This document shows positions 37,680-45,426 of a stretch of 64,000 bases of DNA, piece after piece. Location: NCBI RefSeq assembly GCF_030812295.1, contig NZ_JAUSSK010000003.1, forward strand, positions 186,001 through 250,000, written 5' to 3'. The first letter of the stretch is position 1, and every line of letters begins with the position of its first letter. The notes under the pieces are model-generated. The model did no database searches and had not been told where the DNA came from. It was given only the letters and a program-made list of their open reading frames with translations. Source of the stretch: Luteibacter jiangsuensis. GTDB taxonomy: Bacteria; Pseudomonadota; Gammaproteobacteria; Xanthomonadales; Rhodanobacteraceae. Made by a program: the position numbers and the translations under genes.

Positions 37680-38245
37680 AAACACGAATACTGATCATCG
37701 CGATCACCCTCGGCGGTGCCTGCGCCACTGGCGAAGCCGCCGATTTTCCCGCGAACCGGAGCGTGTCCGACGTGCGCCTGGACCGTATCCGTGGCGGGTT
37801 CGATCTCGGTGACAACTTGCGTGCGTCGTTCGCGCTACAGCGAACCGTGCTGATCAACGGCATGGAAACGATGCGCACGACCATCACCGTTCCCGACATC
37901 GCGAACATCACCCGGGAACAGGCGGCTGCCCTGCAGGATGCGTTGCGAACCACCGTCGTCACCAACGGGGCCGGGGGCATGGCGGGCACGGTGCCGGCAT
38001 CCTCGGTGCAGGGCACGAGCGCTTCCACGCCGGCGTCCGACGGTGCGACGACGACCCTGGCGACCGTCTCGGCCGCGCTGCCGAATTCAGCGCTGCCAGG
38101 CCTCATCGTGCAGAACTCGCTCGACAACCAGGCCATCACGGCCACCACCACCATCGACGCGTCGGTCAACAGTGCGCGGATGCTCGAAAACGTCCGCATG
38201 GCGGAGTCGGTCCAAGACGCGGTGATCCAGTTCCGGGGGAATTGA
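37676..38245 (+). CDS. exported protein of unknown function in the Fap-like cluster
   Basis: The 189-residue product has a signal peptide (about 1-21). It has a short LDRIRGGFDLGDNLRASFAL segment near the N-terminus, a central Thr/Ala-rich part, and the C-terminal block LIVQNSLDNQAITATTTIDA. The RGGF segment looks like a leader-type or docking motif, but this is a guess. The start overlaps the peptidase stop (ATGA), and the barrel gene follows 3 bases after the stop, so it belongs to the same transcript. Confidence 0.75.
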   Translation: MKTRILIIAITLGGACATGEAADFPANRSVSDVRLDRIRGGFDLGDNLRASFALQRTVLINGMETMRTTITVPDIANITREQAAALQDALRTTVVTNGAGGMAGTVPASSVQGTSASTPASDGATTTLATVSAALPNSALPGLIVQNSLDNQAITATTTIDASVNSARMLENVRMAESVQDAVIQFRGN

Positions 38246-38248
38246 CGC

Positions 38249-39640
38249 ATGTATCGCAATGGCAGGGTGATGCAGGCTAAGACGTGCGCGGGTGCCCTGG
38301 CATTCGCGGTGCTTCCGATGTGGATCGGCGCCTGTCTCGCGCAGGAGGCCACCATCGATCCGGTCTTGCGCGAGAAGATAGACGCGCAAGGCAGGCGCAT
38401 CGATGCGATGCGTAGCCGCATGGCGGAACAGCTCGCCGAACTCGAGCAGATGAAGCGCGAGCTGGCCGTGCAGGAAATGAACTACAACGACCTGCGCAAG
38501 GCGGTCGGCCTCAACGCGCTGGAAGAGGCGCGCGGCGGTTCCGCCGCGCTTGCCGACCCGCGCGCGCAGGCCACGCCGGGGCAGGAGGTCCCGGGCGCGC
38601 CACCGCCCGGCGCGCCTCCGGCGGGAAGTTCCGGGCAGGTGGTCGCCACGCAGCCCGTGGGACGCCGGCCGGAAACGGATGAACGTCCGCCCGAGGTCGC
38701 CCCGATCTTCGACCAGCCCGGCGTGCTCACGCCCAAGGGCAAGCTGATCGTCGAACCTTCCTATCAGTACGGTTATTCGTCGAGTGACCGCGTGGCCCTG
38801 GTCGGCTACACGGTGATTCCCGCGATCCTGATCGGCCTGGTCGACGTGCGCCAGGTGAAGACCACCACGCAGACAGGCGCGGTGGCGTTCCGCTACGGCC
38901 TCACCAATCGCATGGAGGTCGAAGTACGCATTCCATACGTCGACATACACACAGACACGATCAGCCGCGAGATCTTCACCGGTACGGCACAGGATCGCCT
39001 CTTCACCACGAGCGGCAAGGGCCTCGGCGACATCGAGGCCACGTTGCGTTACCAGATCAACGACGGTGGTGCGGACAAGCCGTATTACGTCGGCTGGTTC
39101 CGCGCCAAGTCGCGAACGGGCCGCGATCCCTTCGAAGTCACCAGCGACTGCGTGACGCGCTGCGTGGAGAACTTCACCGGCACGGGGCTGCCATTGCGCA
39201 ACCCGACGGGGTCGGGCTTCTACTCGGCACAGCTGGGCGTTACCTGGCTGTACCCATCCGATCCGGTGGTGTTCTTCGGCAACCTCAGTTACCTGCATAA
39301 TTTCGAGCGGAAGAACGTCAGCCGTAACGTACTTCTTGCCGGCAAGCAGTTCCTCGGCGACGTGAAGGCAGGCGACATCGCCGACATCAGCATCGGCATG
39401 GGCTTGTCCTTGAACGAGAAGGCGTCGATCAGCATCGGCTACGACCAGGCGTTCGTCGGCCGCACCACGCAGAACGACCATGCTTTGCCCGGCTCCGCGC
39501 GGGTGACCCTCGGCTCGCTGCTGGTCGGTGGCTCCTACCGCTTCAACGACAAGGAAACGTTGAACGTGACGCTCGGCGTGGGCGTGACCGGCGATACACC
39601 GGATACGACGATCACGGTGCGCGTCCCCATTACGTTGTAG
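38249..39640 (+). CDS. coiled-coil plus beta-barrel outer-membrane protein (FapF-like exporter)
   Basis: The 463-residue product has a signal peptide ending near ACLAQ (residue 32), a heptad-rich coiled coil (about 38-88, e.g. MAEQLAELEQMKRELAVQ) and a Pro/Gly-rich linker (about 105-150). The C-terminal domain (about 160-463) shows alternating beta-strand patterns and ends in a strand (TTITVRVPITL). This signal - coiled coil - linker - barrel order is that of FapF, the trimeric pore exporting Fap amyloid in Pseudomonas. A later ATG at 38270 is possible. The function by homology is likely; the substrate would be the Gly-rich protein. Confidence 0.75.
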   Translation: MYRNGRVMQAKTCAGALAFAVLPMWIGACLAQEATIDPVLREKIDAQGRRIDAMRSRMAEQLAELEQMKRELAVQEMNYNDLRKAVGLNALEEARGGSAALADPRAQATPGQEVPGAPPPGAPPAGSSGQVVATQPVGRRPETDERPPEVAPIFDQPGVLTPKGKLIVEPSYQYGYSSSDRVALVGYTVIPAILIGLVDVRQVKTTTQTGAVAFRYGLTNRMEVEVRIPYVDIHTDTISREIFTGTAQDRLFTTSGKGLGDIEATLRYQINDGGADKPYYVGWFRAKSRTGRDPFEVTSDCVTRCVENFTGTGLPLRNPTGSGFYSAQLGVTWLYPSDPVVFFGNLSYLHNFERKNVSRNVLLAGKQFLGDVKAGDIADISIGMGLSLNEKASISIGYDQAFVGRTTQNDHALPGSARVTLGSLLVGGSYRFNDKETLNVTLGVGVTGDTPDTTITVRVPITL

Positions 39641-39774
39641 GTTCACATCCGTTTCACCCACTCCACCTGAACGCGTTTCGAACACGCGCGGGTTCCCGTG
39701 CACGCGATGCACACATCATGGATCGTTAAGATTTCGCGGGGGTTAGAACACACAAACTTTGCAGGGAGTTCTAC

Positions 39775-40629
39775 ATGCACGCACGTCCACATCGTTACGC
39801 CAAGGCCACCGCGGGCCTCGCCATCGCTTCGCTAGCCGTCCTGGGAGCCGCAGCGCATGCGCAGGACAGCAACAAGAAATCCCAGTCGCCGGCGCTGGAC
39901 AACGTCAGCGTGTGGGTGGGCGGCTACTACACCAGCAACGACACGACGATCGGTGCGAACACGGGCATCTTCAACACCAGCGGTGACGTGAACCTCGAGG
40001 ACGACCTCGACTTCAAGAAGCACAAGACCGTGCCTCGTGTCCGCCTGGACTTCCTGATCGGCGAGCACCAGGGTTTCGCCTTCGACTACTACGAGGTCGA
40101 CCGCTCGCACTCCAAGACGCTGTCCGAGCAGATCAACTTCCTCGGTAATCCCATCGCCGCGAGCGCGCGCGTGAAGGGCGATCTCAAGTTCACCTTCGGC
40201 AGCGCAGCGTACAAATGGTGGTTCGGTACGGGCGACGATGTATTCGGCGTGGGCCTGGGCGCGGCGTACTACAAGGTCAAGGCGAGCATCTATGGCACGG
40301 CCACGGTGGCCGGCCAGACCTTCCAGGACGGATCGGCCACCGACACCAATGCATGGGCGCCCAACTTGCAGCTTGGCTGGCGGCATGCGTTCAACGACCA
40401 GTGGCGCATGTATTTCAACGCGTCCGGGGTGAAGAAGAACGGCGGCTCGCTCAATGGCCACATATGGGATGCGGCGCTCGGCGTGGAGTGGTTCCCGTGG
40501 CAGAACGTCGGCTTTGGCGCGGAGTACGCGTACACGAAGATCAAGCTGCACCAGGACAAGCGCAATTACGACCTCGATCTCGACATGAAGCTCAACGGGC
40601 CTGCCGCGTACGTCCGTTTCCGCTTCTGA
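39775..40629 (+). CDS. outer-membrane beta-barrel protein of unknown function
   Basis: The 284-residue product has a signal peptide ending at AAAHAQ (residue 30). The mature part has alternating hydrophobic strands (VSVWVGGYYTSNDT, FTFGSAAYKWWFGTG, VGFGAEYAYTKIKL) and a terminal Phe (YVRFRF), the usual outer-membrane barrel ending. It lies 134 bases after the FapF-like gene on the same strand with its own GGAG ribosome-binding site. It may or may not belong to that cluster. No specific family is recognised. Confidence 0.75.
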   Translation: MHARPHRYAKATAGLAIASLAVLGAAAHAQDSNKKSQSPALDNVSVWVGGYYTSNDTTIGANTGIFNTSGDVNLEDDLDFKKHKTVPRVRLDFLIGEHQGFAFDYYEVDRSHSKTLSEQINFLGNPIAASARVKGDLKFTFGSAAYKWWFGTGDDVFGVGLGAAYYKVKASIYGTATVAGQTFQDGSATDTNAWAPNLQLGWRHAFNDQWRMYFNASGVKKNGGSLNGHIWDAALGVEWFPWQNVGFGAEYAYTKIKLHQDKRNYDLDLDMKLNGPAAYVRFRF

Positions 40630-40710
40630 CCGTCCGGATGGCGAACCGGCTCCGTGCCGGCCGCCTCGCCGGGGGGAATCCCAAGGCCGCCGCGAGGCGG
40701 CCTGTCTTCT

Positions 40711-40793
40711 GGTGGGAGCCGACCTGTCGGCGATCCCGCGGCAGCGGGCCGGAGGGAGGCAAGCACCCATCGCCGACAGCGTCGGCTCCCACC
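40711..40793. repeat. REP/BIME inverted pair
   Basis: The arms 40711-40734 and 40769-40793 are inverted copies of the REP core, with the left arm one base shorter. The spacer (CCCGCGGCAGCGGGCC...GGCAAGCACCC) is the reverse complement of the spacers at 33223 and 44647, so the element is inserted in the opposite orientation. It lies between the barrel gene and convergent terC. Confidence 0.9.
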
Positions 40794-40832
40794 AGGGCGC
40801 TTCTTGCCCCGTGGCGATTTTTCAGTACTTGC

Positions 40833-41513
40833 TCAGGCGAGCGCCCTGCGCTGGGCGCGGCGCGCCCAAAGCCAACCGCCGCCGCAGATACCGGCTACCA
40901 GGATCACGTCGAGCAGCCACGGGGCCCAGGCGCGGGCGTCGAACCACGGTGCCACCAGGTGGTCGTGGGCGATCATGCGGGCGGCTGTCCAGGCGATGGC
41001 GCCCGCGCCGATGTAGACGACGATCGGAAAGCGCTCGATCAGCTTCAGGATCAGCGTGGAGCCCCAGACCACCAGCGGCACGCTGATGGCCAGGCCGAGC
41101 ACCACCAGGCCCATGTGGCCCTTGGCGGCGCCGGCGATCGCCAGCACGTTGTCCAGGCCCATCAGGGCATCGGCGACGACGATGGTGCGTATGGCCGCCC
41201 AGAAGCTGGAAGCGGCGGTGATGTTCGGATCGTGCTCCTCGTGCTTGAGCAGTTTCCAGGCGATGGGCAACAGCAGTATGCCGCCCGCCAGCATCAGGCC
41301 CGGGAGCTTCAGCAGCCAGATCACCGCGAAGGTAAGGACGATGCGCAAGGCGATGGCGCCGAACGTGCCCCAGAACACGGCTTTCTTTTGCAGGTGGCGG
41401 GGAAGGTTGCGAGCGGCCAGCGCGATCACGATCGCGTTGTCGCCGGCCAATACCAGGTCGAGCAGGATGATGGCGGCGAGGCCGGAAAAGAATTCAGGAG
41501 TAAGGAAATCCAT
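40833..41513 (-). CDS. TerC-family membrane protein, probable manganese exporter
   Basis: TerC/Alx proteins are multi-pass inner-membrane proteins, several of which export Mn2+. The 226-residue product has about seven membrane helices. It keeps the acidic membrane motifs LDLVLAGDNAIVIALA (helix 1) and VADALMGLDNVLAIAG. The ATG at 41513 follows AGGAGTAAGG on the minus-strand leader side; an upstream ATG at 41546 is less likely. A yybP-ykoY riboswitch in its leader supports a role in manganese balance. Confidence 0.9.
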   Translation of the reverse strand: MDFLTPEFFSGLAAIILLDLVLAGDNAIVIALAARNLPRHLQKKAVFWGTFGAIALRIVLTFAVIWLLKLPGLMLAGGILLLPIAWKLLKHEEHDPNITAASSFWAAIRTIVVADALMGLDNVLAIAGAAKGHMGLVVLGLAISVPLVVWGSTLILKLIERFPIVVYIGAGAIAWTAARMIAHDHLVAPWFDARAWAPWLLDVILVAGICGGGWLWARRAQRRALA

Positions 41514-41577
41514 GCGGTGAGACCCTTCGCGCGCTGTGTGGACCAATGCGGCAGCGACGGGTACGCGCGCCCGTCGT

Positions 41578-41700
41578 CACCGCAAAAGTCTCGTTCCCGG
41601 CGCGAAGCCGCCGCGATGACCGGGGCGCGTGGGGCGCCCGTACTGACGATCGTCGCGCACGGGAGCCATGATGCTCCCGCGGAACTACTCCCCTTTGGGT
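41578..41700 (-). promoter_or_regulatory. yybP-ykoY manganese riboswitch in the terC leader
   Basis: On the minus strand the leader contains AAAGGGGAGUAG (41696-41685), then a GC-rich stem-loop (CGGGAGC...GCUCCCG), then CGUCAGUACG, then GAACGAGACUUUUGC (ending at about 41580). These are the conserved blocks of the yybP-ykoY family in the right order. GAGACUUUU pairs with AAAGG to close P1. A further hairpin (CGACGGG/CCCGTCG at about 41554-41576) lies between the aptamer and the ribosome-binding site and may be the expression platform. The family binds Mn2+ and turns exporters on. Confidence 0.9.
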
Positions 41701-41765
41701 TGTAATAGGCCGCATTGTGGCTGTTGGGATGCAGCGCGGCAAGACATGCATGGGGGCTCACCGGT

Positions 41766-41771
41766 TAAAAT
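41766..41771 (+). promoter_or_regulatory. possible -10 of prpD
   Basis: TAAAAT lies 34 bases upstream of the prpD ATG, with AAGACA (41741-41746) as a partial -35 match at 19-base spacing. The region is shared with the divergent riboswitch leader of terC. Confidence 0.35.
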
Positions 41772-41805
41772 CGCCGGCTACCCCAACCTTTCGCGAGTGA
41801 AGTCC

Positions 41806-43257
41806 ATGAGCGCACACGATATCCGTTCCGCCACGCGTCCCGATCCGGACCAGCCGCTGGTGGACATCGCCAACTACGTGGCCGACTACAAGGTCGACTC
41901 GCAGGAGGCCTACGACACCGCGCGCTACATGCTTCTGGACTCGCTGGCCTGTTCGGCGCTGGCGATGAAGTTCCCGGACTGCGTCAAGCACCTGGGGCCG
42001 GTCGTTCCGGGCGCCGTCCTGCCCGGCGGCACGCGTGTGCCGTTCACCTCGCACGAACTGGACCCGGTCCAGGCGGCCTTCGCCATCGGTACCCAGATCC
42101 GCTACCTGGATTTCAACGACACCTGGCTGGCGGCGGAATGGGGCCATCCGTCGGACAACCTCGGCGCGATCCTGGCCGTCGCCGACTACCTTTCGCGCAA
42201 GGCGGTGAAGGAGGGTGGCAAGCCGCTCACCGTGCGCGACGTGCTCGGCTATGCGATCAAGGCCCATGAAATCCAGGGTTGCTATGCGCTCAAGAACAGC
42301 TTCAACCGCGTCGGCCAGGACCACGTGATCCTGGTCCGCCTTGCCTCCACGGCAGTCGCCACGGCGATGCTGGGTGGCGACAAGGAGCAGATCACCACGG
42401 CCGTCTCGCACAGCTGGATCGACAACGGCGCCTTGCGCACCTACCGCCACGCGCCCAACACCGGCCCGCGCAAGAGCTGGGCCGCCGGCGACGCCTGCCG
42501 CCGCGCCGTCACCCATGCCATCAACGCCGTCTACCGGAACGTGGTGGGCTATCCCTCGGCGCTCACGGCGAAGACCTGGGGCTTCTACGATGTGGCCTTC
42601 AAGGGTAATGCCTTCGAGTTCGAGCGCCCCTTCGGCAGCTACGTGATGGAGAACGTGCTGTTCAAGATCAGCTTTCCAGCCGAGTTCCATGCGCAGACCG
42701 CCGTGGAATGCGCCATGGCCCTGCACACCCAGGTGGCCGGCCGTCTCGACGAGGTCGAGAAGGTGGTCATCGAGACCCAGGAGGCTGGCTGCCGGATCAT
42801 CGACAAGACCGGGCCGCTGGCCAACTACGCCGACCGCGACCATTGCATCCAGTACATGGTGGCCGTACCGCTCATTTTCGGCCGTCTCACCGCCGACGAT
42901 TACAACGATTCCGTAGCCGCCGATCCGCGTATCGATGCCCTGCGCGACAAAATGACCGTGGTGGAAAATCCGCAATTCACCAGGGATTACTTCGACCCCG
43001 AAAAGCGTTACATCGGCAATTCGGTCCAGGTGTTCTTCAAGGATGGCTCGCATACCGAAAAAGTCTCCATCGATTTCCCGATCGGGCACCGCAAGCGGCG
43101 GGCCGAGGGCATCCCCGTTCTGCTGAAGAAGTTCGAGGCAGCCCTGCGGGCCGAGCTTCCCGCGGAGCGCGTCGAGAAGGTCCTGGCGGTCACCCATTCG
43201 GCCGAAACACTCGACTCCATGCCCATTCACGAGTTCATGACACTCTTCACGGCTTGA
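41806..43257 (+). CDS. prpD: 2-methylcitrate dehydratase (MmgE/PrpD family)
   Basis: PrpD dehydrates 2-methylcitrate to 2-methyl-cis-aconitate. The ATG at 41806 (MSAHDIRS) gives 483 residues, the same length as E. coli PrpD. Motifs include LDFNDTWLAAEWGHPSDNLG, AYAIKAHEIQG-like helices and YADRDHCIQYMVAVPL. With prpE, prpB and prpC at 29-33 kb it completes the methylcitrate cycle, apart from the aconitase step. It is cut off from prpC by about 8.6 kb holding fadH, the exported-protein cluster and terC. Confidence 0.94.
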   Translation: MSAHDIRSATRPDPDQPLVDIANYVADYKVDSQEAYDTARYMLLDSLACSALAMKFPDCVKHLGPVVPGAVLPGGTRVPFTSHELDPVQAAFAIGTQIRYLDFNDTWLAAEWGHPSDNLGAILAVADYLSRKAVKEGGKPLTVRDVLGYAIKAHEIQGCYALKNSFNRVGQDHVILVRLASTAVATAMLGGDKEQITTAVSHSWIDNGALRTYRHAPNTGPRKSWAAGDACRRAVTHAINAVYRNVVGYPSALTAKTWGFYDVAFKGNAFEFERPFGSYVMENVLFKISFPAEFHAQTAVECAMALHTQVAGRLDEVEKVVIETQEAGCRIIDKTGPLANYADRDHCIQYMVAVPLIFGRLTADDYNDSVAADPRIDALRDKMTVVENPQFTRDYFDPEKRYIGNSVQVFFKDGSHTEKVSIDFPIGHRKRRAEGIPVLLKKFEAALRAELPAERVEKVLAVTHSAETLDSMPIHEFMTLFTA

Positions 43258-43262
43258 TAATG

Positions 43263-43292
43263 GCCGTGACTCAAGTATGAACGGCGGTTTTT
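43263..43292 (+). terminator. possible weak terminator after prpD
   Basis: GCCGT (43263-43267) pairs with ACGGC (43281-43285) and five Ts follow at 43288-43292. The five-pair stem with a 13-base loop is weak. Confidence 0.35.
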
Positions 43293-43453
43293 GGCAGGTG
43301 CTCAATTGTTTGATTTTTGCTAAACTGCCGCCGCCCGTTGAAGGGGTATCAAAGCGAGGGACGGCCGAAGTCCCCGGATTCGACAAGAGTTCTACGCGCG
43401 ATTTCCGTCTGGGGTGGAGCGCGGACGCGAATACCAATAATGAGGAGACACCG

Positions 43454-44551
43454 ATGAAACGTAAGGGCTTGTTTTTGCTGATCGGCTTGGCCCTGGGCGG
43501 CGTGGGTGCCGTTCACGCGCAGGAATCCGCCGACACGGCGGGTAACGGCTATGACGGCCGCTGGTACATCGCCCCGACGGTTGGCGGTTACTACAACGAC
43601 ACCGATCGCAACACCAACAGCCGCCAGGTTTACTACGGCCTGGGCTTCGGCAAGTTCATCTCGAACAACGCGTCGATCGACATCTTCGCCGATCGCACCA
43701 AACGCGATAACGATGGCGTTGGCCATTGGTCGAACAACAGCTACGGCGTTGCCGCCCGCTTCTACGCTGGTGCGTGGGACAGCTGGCGTCCGTACCTGCT
43801 GGCCGGCGTGATGGGCTCGTACCACCACAACCCGTCGGACAACGGCTGGTCCCCGGCCGCCGAACTTGGTGTCGGCGTGTCCAAGACCATCACCGACAGC
43901 TCCGACTTCCGCGTGGAAGCCGGCTATCGCTACGACTGGGACGACAAGACCACCGACAGCGAGAACGGCTACGGTGACTGGTTCCTCGGCTTCTCGATCG
44001 TCTCGCGCTTCGGCGAGCCGCCGGCTGCCCCGGCTCCCGCCGCTGCTCCGGCTCCGGCCGCTCCGGATTGCTCGACCCTCGACAGCGATGGCGACGGTGT
44101 GAACGATTGCGACGACAAGTGCCCGGCCACTCCGGCTGGCACGATCGTCGGTCCGGATGGTTGCCCGCAGAAGGTCGTCATCGACCTGCGCGGCGTCAAC
44201 TTCAAGTTCGATCGTCCGAAGAAGGGCGAGACGAACATCGGGCCGACCCTGCAGGAGCCGACCAGCGAATCGCTGGGCGTCCTCGACCAGGCTGTCGACA
44301 CCCTGCAGCGTTACCCGCAGGTCAAGGTCACGGTTGCCGGTTACACGGATAGCGTCGGTAAGGATGCGTACAACCAGGGCCTGTCCGAGCGTCGCGCGAA
44401 GATCGTGTTCGACTACCTGACCTCGCACGGCATCGGTGCGGATCGTCTGGAAGGCCCGATCGGCCACGGCGAGAACAACCCGATCGACACGAACGACACG
44501 GCCGAAGGCCGCGCTCGCAACCGTCGCACGGAACTGCAGGTTCAGCAGTAA
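43454..44551 (+). CDS. OmpA-family outer-membrane protein
   Basis: The protein anchors the outer membrane to peptidoglycan. The 365-residue product has a signal peptide ending at VHAQ (residue 23) and an N-terminal OmpA-type barrel (about 25-195). An Ala/Pro hinge is followed by calcium-binding type-3 repeats (DSDGDGVNDCDDKCPATP). The C-terminal OmpA-like domain (about 255-365) shows TVAGYTDSVGKDAYNQGLS and AEGRARNRRTEL. The ATG at 43454 has a GAGGAGA Shine-Dalgarno. A strong terminator and a long leader fit an abundant protein. Confidence 0.93.
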   Translation: MKRKGLFLLIGLALGGVGAVHAQESADTAGNGYDGRWYIAPTVGGYYNDTDRNTNSRQVYYGLGFGKFISNNASIDIFADRTKRDNDGVGHWSNNSYGVAARFYAGAWDSWRPYLLAGVMGSYHHNPSDNGWSPAAELGVGVSKTITDSSDFRVEAGYRYDWDDKTTDSENGYGDWFLGFSIVSRFGEPPAAPAPAAAPAPAAPDCSTLDSDGDGVNDCDDKCPATPAGTIVGPDGCPQKVVIDLRGVNFKFDRPKKGETNIGPTLQEPTSESLGVLDQAVDTLQRYPQVKVTVAGYTDSVGKDAYNQGLSERRAKIVFDYLTSHGIGADRLEGPIGHGENNPIDTNDTAEGRARNRRTELQVQQ

Positions 44552-44576
44552 TCCTTGCAAGATCGGTAGTAGCTGT

Positions 44577-44614
44577 AAAAAAAGGAGCCCGGCGAAAGCC
44601 GGGCTCTTTTTTTG
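44577..44614 (+). terminator. intrinsic terminator after the OmpA gene
   Basis: GAGCCCGGC pairs with GCCGGGCTC around GAAA, flanked by seven As and seven Ts. The A-stem-T layout could work on both strands. Confidence 0.9.
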
Positions 44615-44621
44615 TGCGCCT

Positions 44622-44704
44622 GGTGGGAGCCGACCCTGTCGGCGATGGGTGCTTGCCACAACCTGGCCCGTTGCCGCGGGATCGCCGACAAGGTCGGCTC
44701 CCAC
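44622..44704. repeat. REP/BIME inverted pair
   Basis: The arms 44622-44646 and 44681-44704 are inverted copies of the REP core with one mismatch. The spacer GGGTGCTTGCC...GCCCGTTGCCGCGGG is nearly the same as at 33223-33256. It follows the OmpA terminator directly. Confidence 0.9.
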
Positions 44705-44716
44705 AACGGGGTTTTC

Positions 44717-44893
44717 GATTCGCCCTCCGTGGCTCAGCGAAAACGGCCGGCCGTCCAGGCCGGCCCCCTGACGGGCCTTGTCGCCCGGCGCTCCTCGGTT
44801 CCACACGTCGCGCCGAGGGTGGCACCCGGCAGCTCCCCCGCCACGCACACGACGAACGCGAGGGCGAAGCCGAGCCCGCGCCGCCCCATTTGT
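44717..44893 (+). repeat. dispersed structured repeat, longest copy (177 bp)
   Basis: This copy joins both halves that occur separately at 8053-8171 (same strand) and 7877-7963 (opposite strand). It holds three successive hairpins: GGCCGGCC/GGCCGGCC (44745-44765), CGGGC/GCCCG (about 44772-44786) and CCTCGG/CCGAGG (about 44793-44817). It has no conserved open frame. The 80 bases that follow lead to the DUF3574 lipoprotein gene and probably hold its promoter. It could be a small mobile element or a structured RNA. Confidence 0.75.
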
Positions 44894-44973
44894 TGCGTTG
44901 CGGTGTACGCTGTGCCGACAGCTGGACGCCTGGCCGTATGGACGTCCGTTCGATGTCATTCCTAGGGGTTCAC

Positions 44974-45426
44974 ATGAAGTTGCTTGCCGGTTTGTTCCTG
45001 GCCGCCTCGTTGCTCGCATCGGCGGGTTGCGCCACGTCCATGGGGCCGAATGCGGGCGGCGCCACGCTCAGTGGCGATGCGGCACATCCGGGAAGCGCGC
45101 AGGGATGGGTGCGTACCGAGCTATATTTCGGCCTCGGGCCGGCAGGCGGCCACGACGGCGTGGACGAAGCAGCCTGGCGCGCCTTTCTCGACAACGAGGT
45201 GACGCCGCGCTTTCCGAGTGGATTGACCGTCATCGACGCCTACGGACAGTGGCAGGGTGCGAACCAGTCGCGGCCGGAACGCCTGCGGTCGAAGCTCGTC
45301 GTCCTCCTCTACGCCGATGCCCCCGCGCAACGCGCCGCCGTGGATGCGATCCGCGCCGCCTGGAAAGCGAAGACCGGCGACCAATCGGTGCTGCGCGTGA
45401 CCCAGCCCGCGGACGTGTCGTTCTGA
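44974..45426 (+). CDS. DUF3574 lipoprotein
   Basis: The 150-residue product has a lipoprotein signal with lipobox LASAGC (Cys19). The DUF3574 domain is recognised from WVRTELYFGLGP, FLDNEVTPRFPSGLTVIDAY and the ending SVLRVTQPADVSF. The function is unknown; it is probably anchored to the outer membrane. The stop overlaps the permease start by one base, so the two are co-translated. Confidence 0.85.
   Translation: MKLLAGLFLAASLLASAGCATSMGPNAGGATLSGDAAHPGSAQGWVRTELYFGLGPAGGHDGVDEAAWRAFLDNEVTPRFPSGLTVIDAYGQWQGANQSRPERLRSKLVVLLYADAPAQRAAVDAIRAAWKAKTGDQSVLRVTQPADVSF

Noticed and set aside
41702-41707. TATTAC on the minus strand as the -10 of terC.
   Set aside because: Transcription would start at about 41695, inside the riboswitch P1 stem and too late to form a whole aptamer.
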